Positions 33,114-43,896 of a stretch of 64,000 nucleotides of DNA are shown in pieces. The stretch is taken from the NCBI GenBank assembly GCA_019973155.2, contig BPQB01000087.1, forward strand, positions 1 to 64,000. The letters are read 5' to 3'. Made by a program: the position numbers and the translations under genes. Under the pieces are notes generated by a model that searched no databases, was not told the DNA's origin, and saw nothing but the letters and a program-made list of their open reading frames with translations. Each line of letters starts with the position of its first letter. The first letter of the stretch is position 1. This stretch comes from Phanerochaete sordida (lineage: Eukaryota > Basidiomycota > Agaricomycetes > Polyporales > Phanerochaetaceae).

Positions 33114-33329
33114 AGTGTTTCCATAGAAGTGCAGCGGAAGCTTCTCTTTACCAACGGTAGACTATAGATAGTACGACGATTGCACGTGCAGGAACAAACG
33201 GTGTGTGATTTGTCTCTTAGCTCAGAGCATACGCAGAGGATCATGACTCGGGCGAGCGGAGGTACGACGGAGGTCCGAGAGAGTCTCGTATAAGACGCTG
33301 ACGGCGAGGGTCGGCTGTCAGCAACAACC

Positions 33330-34405
33330 ATGTCGGACTCCAGCGCTGTTACGATCACCTTCATCCGCCACGGAGAGTCGGAGGATAACTTGGTGAGATT
33401 TTTGGAAGTTCGTTGGAACAGCTACAAACGTCCGGGCAGCGCCCAATATGGGCAGGATGGAGAGATACACCGCTCTCCGAGCTAGGTACGAGGTTTCGTT
33501 GCTCCCAAGTATAGTAACTGGAGTACACACGCAGGAATGAAGGTCAGCTCTCGCTACAACGCCTGAGAAACAATTCTGAGCCAGACGCACCAGCAAGCGG
33601 CAGCGCTTGGATCTACCCTCGCGTCCACGCGCTTTGATGTTATCCTGGCATCGACCTTGAAACGTGCATACATGACTGCAGAGGCCGTTCAGCAGGCGCA
33701 AGGCGAGCCCAAGCCGGAGATCCTCACCTTTCCGGTCCTCAGGGAACAGACGCGCGGTATTGCAGAGGGCCACCCTTGGATCACAGAGCCCAAGCCGGGG
33801 CTGTCGCTCGAGGACCACTACGCGCAGGGGCTCTTCCCCATCCACCACGAGCGCTGGCAGAAGTTTCCTGAAGGCGAGTCCCTCGACGACATGGCGCTGA
33901 GGGCGGACGAAGCGGTGAAGACGGTTGTCCTGCCGCACGCTTTGAGGCTCTCGAAGGCTGGGAAGCCGGGCTCTCACATCGCGGTGGCGAGCCATGGCTT
34001 GTTCATTGCAGAAATGGTCCCCGCGCTCTTGAAGCTGGACCCGACGAATAGCGAGACTAGGACGACGTGGCGACCAATGTCGAACACTGGGTGGACGCGC
34101 GTGGTAGTCGAGATCGTCGTACGTCTTTGGAGGATGTAGATGTCAAATGCTGACCTCGTGAAATAGGGAGAGCACAGCCGCGATGGCCCGTGGCCCGAGG
34201 TACATGTCAAGGTGACGGATTTCAACAACCATGAGCACTTGAGCTCAGTGGTGAGTGGTAGGAGCTATTGCGGCGTAGTCCTGCTTATGTTCTCGCACAG
34301 GCCCCACTGTCTGCAGGTTCGGAGGAGAGGGACAGGGTGCAAACCTTTGCGGGAGAAAAGCAGGGATCTAAGGATGCTTCACAGACAGAGCAGCGGGCGA
34401 ACTAG
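33330..34405 (+). CDS. histidine phosphatase (PGAM-like), tandem copy 3
   Basis: More diverged third paralog, 217 bases after copy 2. It reads MSDSSAVTITFIRHGESEDNL (RHG motif, no intron at the position where copies 1 and 2 are split), RPIWAGWRDTPLSEL, QAAALGSTLASTRFDVILAST, LREQTRGIAEG and FPEGESLDDMALRADEAV. The second His is in VASHGLFIAEM. The 48-nt intron after VVVEIV corresponds to the ultra-short introns of copies 1 and 2. The C-terminal exon (APLSAGSEERDRVQTFAGEK.., TAG 34403-34405) has no PIP-like motif. The conserved VKVTDFN block before the last exon shows the three genes share a domain beyond the catalytic core. Confidence 0.8.
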
Positions 34406-34571
34406 TCGTCTGCGTAGAGTCGCACATGTATTCCAGGGGCCGTGGACATTAAAGGTGGAGGTAAATCTGCAGAGCAGCTGCTCCTGGTTAGCCCTGCATC
34501 CTGAACGAGCAGATTGACGAACATACGTCTACATCGGCAGCATTGCCACATTACTGCGGTATGGGATATAC

Positions 34572-34901
34572 TCAGGGCGAGCCGTACGGTAACAGCTTCT
34601 TCAGAGTGGCCGTCTGTGTGGCATTGGAGTACGCTGTCTGAGCCAGCCGATTTTTTTGTGCGGGTGTCTTGTTCACGTTCAAGTGCGAGTGGAATGGGTG
34701 TGCCTAACGCAGTAGCAGACTTCAGCAAGCAGGGCGAGAGCGGAACACATGACCAGTGCTCACCCGCTTGAACTTCCCGTTAGACAGCGACCTCCACCGC
34801 TTCTTCGCACCGGAGTGGGACTTGAGCTTCGGATACTGCGGCACTGCCGACGTCGAGAAAGAACGGACGGTCGACACCAAGCGTGCCGCGAGAGAGAACA
34901 T
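34572..34901 (-). CDS. mitochondrial ribosomal protein bL35m
   Basis: Two exons (34901-34764 and 34703-34572) around a 60-nt intron give 89 residues. The N-terminus MFSLAARLVSTVRSFSTSAV is an amphipathic, Arg/Ser-rich mitochondrial presequence. The mature part shows the bL35 signature KLKSHSGAKKRW, GKFKRAHPFHSHLNVNK, KNRLAQTAYSN and ends TATLKKLLPYGSP. It is a component of the large mitoribosomal subunit. In-frame Met codons upstream (to 34991) would lengthen the presequence. The start codon is only 149 bases from the divergent WD40-cyclophilin gene, so the two probably share a bidirectional promoter. Confidence 0.85.
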
Positions 34902-35050
34902 GCCGGCTTGTCCTCCTCGTGCAGGTCGGAGAGCAAGTGCAGGAATGGCTTTGACGCCGAAGCTCCGTTCGTTCGACGCGCCCACCACCATCCTTCGCGA
35001 CCTCCACCTCTCTATACCTCCAGTCTCCCGAAATCCCTATCCCTTGTACC

Positions 35051-37532
35051 ATGTCTGGGTCAGAAACGGAGAATACTGTGCTTGGAAAGCGCGAACGCGA
35101 CGGTCAAGAACCCGAAGACTCTATGCCAGACGCGAATGTCCGGGTCGAGGATGACGAGTCGGACGATGACATTGGACCCATGCCTATGCCGGCAGGGGCG
35201 GGGAATGGTGCAGTGAAGAAGAAACGCAAAGGTGCGCGTGCCGATTCTCTTGACAGCTTTGCCTGACTTACCAGGCATCCGGTAGTACTCCCGCATGAGA
35301 AGCTCTACCTGGACCATCTGCCAAGTGCAGACCGGTACTATAAGAGTTTCATGCACAGAGAAGTCATAAACTTCGTTGTCATGACCAAGTATGTGGTCAA
35401 AATCTAGAGATTCCCGATGCGCTTCTGACCATATGGCCAGAACGACCGAGTTCCTCATCACAACCTCCACCGACGGTTTCCTGAAATTCTGGAAGAAGCA
35501 AGAGCAGGGCATCGAGTTCGTGAAGGTCTATCGTGCGCATCTGGCACCCATTGTTGCAGTTTCCGCCAGTGCAGATGGTCAGCTCTTCGCTAGTGTCGCT
35601 GAGGATGGCACCGCGAAGGTCTTCGATGTTGGCAACTTCGGTACGTACCTTACGCTATCCTACTAAACCAGGCCGTCCTGACAATGTACCGCAGACATGA
35701 TCAACATGATAAAGCTCGGATACACGCCACATGCCTGTTGCTGGGTTCACAAACGGGGACAGGCACAAGGACTCCTCGCTGTGTACGTGACACTACATAC
35801 TTACAACCTAGGCATATTAATCATTCTGCAGTTCAGATCAAAGTACTGGAACAATTCGTCTATATGATGGACGTGGGACCGGAGAACCTCTGGAGACCAT
35901 CGACAAACTGCACCGCGCACCTGTCCACATCATGACCGTACGAGCACCATATACTCTGCTTTCATAGGTCGATTGACATATTCGTTTATAGTACAGCGAC
36001 AGATACGATTGCGTCATCTCCGCCGATGAGTCTGGGATGATTGAGTACTGGCGGCCTTCTGAGCCCTTCGAGCCGCCGAAGAATGTCCCTGGTTTGTGGA
36101 CTTACAAGAGTACAACGGACCTGTACGAGTTCAAGAAGGTCTGTACTATCCTCACCAGCTCTAGTGTTAAATATCCTCAACTTAATTCAATTAGGCGAAA
36201 TCCACCCCGACATGCATATCCCTTTCCCCAGACTCCTCGTCCTTCGTCACATTTTCGCTCCCTGACCGTCAAATTCGCATCTTCTCCTTCCTCAAGGGCA
36301 AGATGACGCGACGGTACGACGAGTCGCTTGACGCAATCCAAGAAATGCAGCAGGCGGGTACAGCAATATATAAAGTCGAGGATATGGAGTTCGGCCGTCG
36401 ACTTGCTGTCGAACGTGAGCTCGAGCTTCCAGGCCCAGATGGGCGCATACCCGGCATGTGGATCAATGCCATTTGGGACGAGAGTGGTTCATTCGTCCTC
36501 TACCCTACGCTTCTCGGCATTAAGGGTAAGGGCCCGTCGGTCTCACAACATGAAGTGCGCTCATGTCTTGCCCTCCAGTCGTCAACACTGTCACAAACCG
36601 AGTCGTCCGTCTCATGGGCAAAGATGAGACTGTGCGGTGGATGCACCTAACCCTGTACCAGGGGGCACCCGCCAAGAAGGGCCTGACAACAGCTGTACGT
36701 TCCTCACGTCGAAACGGCAGCTGATTCCCTAACTCAACCTGCCTCAGGCTGCAGCTGCATCCGCGAATCCGCTGCTGGCTGAGAAGGCTGTCCGTGATCC
36801 AACGCTGGTAGCGAGTGGGTACAAGCGCCAAAGGTTTTACATGTTCACTCGATCTAACCCTGAGTGCGTCCGTCTCCCGAGTTCGCATGCTCTTTCTGAT
36901 TTCTTTGTAGGGACGACAAATCTGGTGACCGCGACATCTTCAACGAGCGGCCAACACGCGAAGAGCAGCTCGTTGTCTCTTCAACGCCTGCGCAGAAAAG
37001 CGGGCCGTCACCACTCGCGAACGCCGCCACTATACACACCACTGTCGGCGACATCCATCTCCGTCTATTCCCACAGCAGGCGCCGAAGGCGGTGGAGAAC
37101 TTTGTTGGCCATTCGCGCAGTGGATACTACGAGGGCGTCATCTTCCACCGTGTCATCCCCAAATTCATGATCCAGACCGGAGACCCCCTCGGGGACGGCA
37201 CCGGAGGCGAGTCCATCTGGGGCCACGAATTCGAGGACGAGTTCTCCGACGACCTGAAGCACGACCGGTAAGTGTCTCGCACGGTCTGGGCAACTGCATT
37301 ACTAACTTCCTGTAGCCCGTACACCGTTAGCATGGCCAACGCCGGCCCAGGCACGAACGGGTCACAGTTCTTCATCACTACGACGGCGACGCCCTGGCTG
37401 GACAAGAAACACACGATCTTCGGCCGTGTGTTGTCTGGGCTGGAAGTCGTCCACGCGATCGAGAACGTGAAGACCAACAAGCTCGACAAGCCCTTCGAAG
37501 ACATCAAAATCATCAACATCGACGTCGAGTAA
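35051..37532 (+). CDS. WD40-repeat cyclophilin (PPWD1-type peptidyl-prolyl isomerase)
   Basis: Peptidyl-prolyl cis-trans isomerase of the spliceosome-associated PPWD1 type. An acidic/basic N-terminus with KKKRK leads into WD40 repeats ([94 protein letters not shown]). A linker with [12 protein letters not shown] precedes the C-terminal cyclophilin domain. The domain is complete: [35 protein letters not shown] (catalytic Arg and FMxQ), [15 protein letters not shown] and [14 protein letters not shown] (conserved Trp and His). It ends IINIDVE. At least ten short introns are needed and all joins looked at are open. The protein should be nuclear. Confidence 0.87.
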
Positions 37533-37607
37533 CGCGATGCTGACTGTAGCCCACCCACATTTGTATTGCTTGAATGGACACATATTTTGCTCTTTTTCGC
37601 CTTCTCG

Positions 37608-38421
37608 TCAGAGTGCGACCCGCTCCAAGCGTTCCGTGCGATGGCTGACTTGCAGGGGATATGGCACCCCTGCTTCCGCCAGCCGGCTGCTGAATCTTCG
37701 CTCGAGCTGTCCAGCGATGTCGCCGACCTCGTGTACGAGCGAGCTGGGGCAAGAAAACTGCTGCAGCGTGTGGCCGGGCCCAACAGCCTGAGGCGCTCCG
37801 CGTGCGTCTTGCGCGAGCGAGCAGGTGAAGACTTCGAGGTCGACGTTGCTCAGGAACGGCCCCGAGTGGTCCCCGCCGGGGACATACGCGACAGGGTACT
37901 CGATGAGCACCGCCGCGAGCGGAACCCGTTCCGCTGGCGAGTCCTCCTGGGTGAATGTCGTTAGGGAGGGCGGGTACGGAGCGTCGCTGCGCTGCAGCAC
38001 GCGTAGGACGTCGAGCCACTCGTCTAGACGAGCCCTCACGCTTTGTGGTGGAGCAGGCATCTGTGCGTCAGCAAATCTTCAGAAAGGGCCCATGCTTATG
38101 AACGCGTCGCGGATACTCACGAATGTCGCAGTCTGGCCCTCGAGTAATACGAAGGCTGGAAGATCGTCCCTTTCTAGCCTCTGAAGCAGGAGGACGACAT
38201 TCACGAAGAAGAAATCCGTGTTGTCTGGGTCCGTGAAAATAACAACATGGCGGAAGGACGGAAGACCCTGGTTCGGAAGACGAGGTCAGCGAAAGAGTGT
38301 TTTGAGATGACGCTGCGCTTACCTCACGGAGCTCCTGTATGAGTTGCTCGAAGGCGCGCGAGGGCCCAATGTGCTGATCAACAGCGAAGCCGCCAAACAA
38401 ACAGCCAGTTCTACATACCAT
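37608..38421 (-). CDS. hypothetical protein, family not recognised
   Basis: Three exons can be joined on the minus strand. They run MVCRTGCLFGGFAVDQHIGP..IQELRE, GLPSFRHVVIFTDPDNTDFF..GQTATF, and MPAPPQSVRARLDEWLDVLR..ERVAL (stop at 37608-37610). GT-AG introns around 38250-38320 and 38061-38120 separate them. The result is about 230 residues, with a central hydrophobic beta-like stretch, VVIFTDPDNTDFFFVNVVLL. The true start may lie in a further 5' exon. The 3' end converges on the WD40-cyclophilin gene, with 75 bases between stops. No function is proposed. Confidence 0.45.
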
Positions 38422-38938
38422 TCAGCATTGCGCTTGACCAGAGGAAGGCAGATGTGTTGTGCCTACCGTACACCAAGGGCTACCAGGACGAGATGCAGCG
38501 AGAAAGTCTGCAGCTTCTGTACCGCGACTTTCCTGAACGCTGTTGATCGTTGGAGAGTTCTGCATACAGCCTCGACATGGTGATTATATGTCATGTTCAA
38601 ATCCGAGGCTTGGCTCGACATGGTGGGACTTCTCAGAAGTCGCGTCGCGTTAGGCGCGTGCGCGTCCCGCTGCCTAAGAGTATGGCTAGAATATATGGCC
38701 GGGACCGCGTTTGCGGCTGTGCGTTGGCAGGTATGGTATATTACAAAGGACTGTACAGGCTAGGTAAAGGTGATGCTTCTATATACGACAATAAGTATGA
38801 AGGATGAGCACGATGCGTGTGTGATAATTTATGGAGAGAATGCGCGGAGCACCGAGCAACAGGCAGGGGACCAGTGCAATGCGAGATAGGGACCGGTTGT
38901 GAACATGGAACATGGACTGCAGGTGGATAGCAAAACGC
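38422..38938. other. intergenic, no gene seen
   Basis: Upstream region of the preceding minus-strand gene and 3' region of the next. A possible additional 5' exon around 38490-38575 (-) could not be confirmed. Confidence 0.35.
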
Positions 38939-40012
38939 TTAGCTCGCTCCCTGAGTATCGTCTGAGCCTCCAAATTCTCTCCATGCCTGTCCGCCATGGG
39001 TCCAGACATCACCCACCAGCCGACAGATGCTCGTCCACGAGGTCCAGCCGGGGAGGGCAAGCGGGCTTGCGAGGGGCGACTCGCATATTGCAGCGAGGCC
39101 TTCTCGCACGCTCTTCATGCCTGGCTCGCCGCTGGTCAGCAGGCGCAGCTCCCCATGCGGCTCGTCTTCCTCCGAGGAAGCACTGCTGGAGGCGTCATCG
39201 TCGAATGTGTCTGCACTTTGTAGAGGGGTGGAAGGCAGGTGAGCGTCGTGCAGGAGGCCTGGCTGGCCGGGAAACAGGATGGAGTCGTGAGTGGAATGTG
39301 TGAGCAGCCGGAGAGCAGGGTCGTCCAGGTCGAGAGAGAAGAAGGACGCGACGAATGAGAGCAGGGGCACCCGTACGCGTGGATGAGGTGTGTATCGCGA
39401 CGCGTGAGAGGAGTGTGCACTGGTGCTCGACTGCGTCCGCGGTCGCGTATACGTTGAATGGGGATGTGCCGCTCTGGAATCGCGTCTAGCCAATATTGCT
39501 CTTGACATACTGGGTCGCCGTGTAATGCTGCCGTGCCTTTCGGAGAGTGTGTCTGTTGATTCACCTGCCGCGAATGACCAGGACCCATCTGCTACTGAGA
39601 GATCGTCGCCTGCTTCCGTCTCCGACCACTCCCACACCTCCACTTCCGGGTCAAAGCCTATGTCCACCATCGGGCTGAACACCGCCTCCTCGTCCTCGTC
39701 GACGTACGACAGGCGCGTCGCGGAGCCGTCATGGCTCCGTGACCGATCCGTGAACTGCGAGCTGATGCTGCTGTGGCGGGATCGGCCGACCGAGCTTATC
39801 GTCAGGTTCTCGGTGATATCTGAGGGTACAGAGAACGCGGAGGAGCCTCCGGGGCTCGAAGGAATTGTGGATGGGACGGGGAAGATGTAGATGGACTGGT
39901 CCTGTACCTCCTGCGATGGTTGCTCGTACGTGTGTGTCAGCAGGCTTTCCCCAGATTGCTGGGCAGTGTTGACAGCGACCCTCGGCGGCGGCGGTCTGTA
40001 GTATGTCGCCAT
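38939..40012 (-). CDS. hypothetical Ser-rich, low-complexity protein
   Basis: Uninterrupted frame of 357 residues from MATYYRPPPPRVAVNTAQQS to FGGSDDTQGAS. Most of it is disordered, with Ser/Thr/Asp/Pro runs (SRHSSISSQFTDRSRSHDGS, DEDEEAVFSPMVDIGFDPEV) and many potential phosphorylation sites. One conserved-looking hydrophobic block, VRVPLLSFVASFFSLDLDDP, sits near residue 245, followed by SILFPGQPGLL and an acidic Ser cluster. No domain recognised. A longer frame starts upstream at 40159, but the Met at 40012 starts the coherent part. It is divergent from the 7TM gene at 40660. Confidence 0.5.
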   Translation of the reverse strand: MATYYRPPPPRVAVNTAQQSGESLLTHTYEQPSQEVQDQSIYIFPVPSTIPSSPGGSSAFSVPSDITENLTISSVGRSRHSSISSQFTDRSRSHDGSATRLSYVDEDEEAVFSPMVDIGFDPEVEVWEWSETEAGDDLSVADGSWSFAAGESTDTLSERHGSITRRPSMSRAILARRDSRAAHPHSTYTRPRTQSSTSAHSSHASRYTPHPRVRVPLLSFVASFFSLDLDDPALRLLTHSTHDSILFPGQPGLLHDAHLPSTPLQSADTFDDDASSSASSEEDEPHGELRLLTSGEPGMKSVREGLAAICESPLASPLALPGWTSWTSICRLVGDVWTHGGQAWREFGGSDDTQGAS

Positions 40013-40659
40013 CGCCGAAGTTGCAAGGGCTGGGTGGCGAGCAGGGTGGTGGGGCGGCAGAACGGTGTGTGGAACCCCAAAGCGATAGCTGTGGCGATTT
40101 CTGCAGGCGCCTAGTGAGAGACTGGTTCGGGGCAAGTTTGGGACGAAGAAGCGCCACAAAGCCGTCGAGTTTGTCCCGGATTTGGGCGATCCTCGCCCAA
40201 CTTCTTCTCCCGGACGACCACTTCCACAACAAAGCCTGTTATCCTCCTATCTTCTCCATTCGCGCACAAATAGCTATGGATAGATACGTTATGCGATGCC
40301 CGTGCGGTAGCAACGTGTTTGCACTGCCTGTCGCGTGCCAGCCTTTCCTGTAGCCCTTTCACGGCTTCCGCGGGCTCGGCAGTGGCATTCGATGAAGAAC
40401 AGCCGGCCTGCACCAGACGGCACTTCAAAGGTGTGCAACACAGCTGCCTTACCCACTTCCGCATTTGCTCAAGCAATCACGGGCAGTGCCACTGTACCAG
40501 ACGTCATTGGAAACATTACATGAAATCCGCATGTATGAACACGTTTGTTGGGTCCCTTATGTTCAAAACCGCTGTTCGCTGATGTGAGGCGCAGCATCTC
40601 CCTTGACTCTGTTCCGCCAGCTGGATTTGCTCCTCGCGCTCTGCTGAGAAACCTCCACA
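40013..40659. other. intergenic, divergent promoter region
   Basis: Lies between the Ser-rich gene (-) and the 7TM gene (+). No gene seen; small frames on both strands have no support. Confidence 0.4.
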
Positions 40660-42334
40660 ATGTTTCTCTCAAAGCGTACGTACCTCGTCGTTCCGACAAT
40701 TTGGCAGATTTTCGTTCTGACCAGGCCTGCAGGCGTGACACAGAACGAACTGGGCCAGGACGCGTCGACAGACCTTGCGGCCTTCCTCTTCTTCCAAATC
40801 GCTGCGGGACATATCGCCTTGCCCATACTCTCTGCTACACTCCTCATTGCTAAGACCGTAAGGAGAACCCCAGCTCTCCTCGTCCTCTGCGTGACATGGA
40901 TTGTATCCGGAGTTTGCTCTACTCTCCTGTACGTGACATCTAATGGTGTATACCTCTACATGTTCTCACTGTCGCAGGTTCTATGTCGGCGAGCATAAAG
41001 GGCCTGAACCTGGCAAAGGACTATGTACCGCGCAAGCGGCATTGGTCGAAGCTACACCCCTTATGTGCGCCACCCTACATTGAAGAGCGAATATTATGTT
41101 GACTTGATGCGACAGGACCTGTACTGCCCTCGTTCTACTAGCCTACCACGTCCGGCGAACCTATGATGACCCTGATATGGGGGTTTCCACACACCCTCGT
41201 ACTCGGAAGGAGACAATAGGGCTGATTGTGGTACGCATCGTTTAATACGCCTTGAAGATCGATGGTGTTGAGGTTTCAGATTTTAGCGATGCACCCTTCC
41301 GTTCATTGTGTTCGGAGTTTTCGTTGCTATTGGTGTTAATGTAAGCCACTGCTTGTCTCATCTGACTCTGACTGACGAAGGGTTCAGATCGCCCTCAAAC
41401 ACCCAGAGAAAGTCAACCGAGCTCAGCGATATTTTTATTGCTCGCTAGACTGGCCATCCTTGTGAGCTGAAGCACGATCCAAGGCATCTTGAGATGTGTT
41501 GACCAAAGGTTTGTAGCTCTGACGCGGTCGCAATAATTGCTACCATCCTTTGCGTGCTCGCCGTAGCCATCGAGAGTAAGTAGACTCGCCTCGCCATGAG
41601 ACGGCGCACTGACACGCTAGACCAGTCTACGTTGCCGCAGCCGCCGCAAAATGGTGGAGACTACTCCGTAGGGGCGAACATCTCACAAATGAAAGCCTAG
41701 CGTTTGCCATCCGTGTCGCTCTCTTCACGTGCTTCGCCTTTGCATCGACACTGTGAGCACTTTATCTCCTTTTGCGCGTGCTTCGTCAAGCGCTGATATC
41801 TCCTGTAGGGTCAACCTCGTGTCCATCTGGGTTCCCATGGGTGCCGCACCAGATCTGTTGGCCGCTTCAGGTACGCTTCCAGGCCCGCTCCGCAGTCAGG
41901 TAGCCCTGACACGCTCTGGTCACGCCAGTCGGCCTGGCGCTTTTCCTCATCTTTGTGACTCAGCCAGTACGTACTCAGGCCCTTCTACAGACAGACCATC
42001 CCTGCTCACTGTCTCGCAGGGAGTCTTCCAGGCATGGGCCTTTTGGCGGCGGCGCGCCGGCACGGACATCGACGACGGGCACCTGCCGCAAGATAGCCTC
42101 ACGCTTGCTCACCGGCGGTGGGCCGCAGAAGACGGTGTACCGTCGCTGTCGTCGTCCGCGACGCTTGGCCCAGGCCACAGCAACCAGACGCTCGCAATGA
42201 AGGACCGCCACGACTCGAAGCAGAGCAACGGCACGGTCCAGATCATCAAGCGTCCTGAAGATGCGTTTACGAAGATCCCGGAGCGCAAGCGCAGGTCGAG
42301 GATGCGGGATACAATTTCGACGTGGGGGTTCTGA
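40660..42334 (+). CDS. seven-transmembrane protein, possible fungal GPCR-like receptor
   Basis: Multi-exon integral membrane protein. Hydrophobic helices appear in order: AAFLFFQIAAGHIALPILSA, LLVLCVTWIVSGVCSTLLF, the loop YVGEHKGPEPGKGLCTAQAA, TCTALVLLAYHV, CTLPFIVFGVFVAIGVN, SDAVAIIATILCVLAVAIE and RVALFTCFAFASTL-VNLVSIW. A last short segment GVFQAWAFWRRR leads to a Ser-rich cytosolic tail ending MRDTISTWGF. The pattern matches a basidiomycete family of orphan 7TM proteins; ligand and signalling are unknown. A first intron beginning at GTACGT (about 40675) is possible and would change the N-terminus. Introns are 45-60 nt. Confidence 0.65.
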
Positions 42335-43809
42335 GTTCGAGTCGCGTCGGGATCGGGACCTTCCTGGACTACATCTCGCCACATGCTTCGATTCCTCTTT
42401 CTTCGATGTGTTCATTACACCTTCTGTATCCATTGCTCACATGTACACTACGCACTTGCCAGAAAGATGTGATATTTCTCTCGCTACAGTATGCTTACAG
42501 CCAGAGACCCCGACCCTACCATGCCTCGACCATGTCACCCACGCTGTAATGTTAACGTAAGTGAGATCCGACATACAAGCCGGGTGAACAAGTGCCGCTG
42601 AGACCTGAGGATTGCGCAAACTCTGCTGTTCGTGTCCGCGCCTTAGAGATCCCGGCTCGTCACTGGGCATGGGCCATGACTCTCAACCGTCCATAATGTT
42701 GCTGTGCCAGGGGACCTTGCCACAGGCGGCCCCTGACACCGATCACGTGAAGGTTGAACGCCACGAAGCTAGCGTCCAACTCCGCGACTTCTGTCACCCC
42801 GAGGATCCTCAAACCGCAAGTCAACATTCGGTCGCAAGCTTCGAAGAGTGCGGTTGGATTACATACGTCTTTGCTGAGCTATTGCTCAATGTGCAGGCTC
42901 CCTCCCTCCGGCGAACTCAGCTCCCTGACTCATTCGCGGATACCGATCCTCCAGTGAGGTACAGCCAGCTGTTTGGACCTGACCGCTCGAGATCGCCGTT
43001 GACTTCCAAGCAAGTCTTCTGTTCCAACGTGTGAGTATTTTCTATTCTTACTCGTCTCCACGTAACGAAGACATTCTCCGTGGCTGCACCGCCTGACTTA
43101 TTGGTCTGAGTTTAAGATTCGTCGTCGACAGCCCAGCGAAGTCGAACGTCCTCAGAGGTTTCGCCCTCAGTTGTCCGTTTGATCTCTTCGCACGTTGTCA
43201 GATGGGCTGGTTGTCTACTCCCCCCGAATCCTATCGTGCACGGCGACATCGTAACCCCGGTGCTCTCCTGGGGGGTTCTCGCCTTCGGAAGAAGTAAGGT
43301 ACTGGCAGGTTCCAAGGAGACCCCAAGTCTGGTCGATGGCGGGAAGGAATGGTAGCGCTCGGTGAATTAAACAGTATATCGTCGCCGTAAGGTCTTGTAA
43401 TCACTCACATAAGTTCTGCTGGCTGACTACATTTCATTCATTCAGATGCTGCTCCCCCATGCAGAGAGAAACTACGACTTTTCGGTCTCATCGCTGGCAG
43501 GTTGACCAACCTAAGTGTGGCCATTCTCTACAGCGTCTCGGCGCTTCTGTTGTGCCGTCACTCTTCTTCAGCTTAAAGTTATCCTTTGGTTCAATGGTTC
43601 CCACCTGCCGCCAGCTCCTCGCACACGGGGCTCAGCCTAATTCCAAATAAGATGGTATTCATGTCGCTTGCCAGAGACTTCGAGCATGCAGGTGGAAGGT
43701 GTGTATCCTATTCAAGGCTACGGCACAGTTTACGACCCGCGCCTTCTGGGATCGCAACAAGAGTCTGAGCCGTGCTGTCCGTAGCAGGACGTCTAGCTCG
43801 CTCTCCGTG
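42335..43809. other. long intergenic stretch, no convincing gene
   Basis: A 142-codon frame at 42612-43034 (+) is the longest here but has no recognisable domain, no clean start context and no partner exons. The rest is anonymous. A sequence TTCGAGTC near 42340 resembles a tRNA B box but has no matching stem or A box. Confidence 0.4.
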
Positions 43810-43816
43810 TATAAAG
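43810..43816 (+). promoter_or_regulatory. TATA box of the gene at 43897
   Basis: TATAAAG lies 81 bases before the ATG at 43897. Confidence 0.5.
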
Positions 43817-43896
43817 GCATGCTCTCTGCCTAAACACTACGACGGCAGCAACACTTGCTTTCCACAAGTTGCTCTCTTCATTCTTGAGTCTCTACC

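Noticed and set aside
42326..42360. TTCGAGTC resembling a tRNA B box after the 7TM gene
   Set aside because: No complementary T stem, acceptor stem or A box nearby.
42612..43034. 142-codon plus frame in the long intergenic stretch
   Set aside because: No domain, no partner exons and no promoter signal; kept only as a possibility in the intergenic entry.
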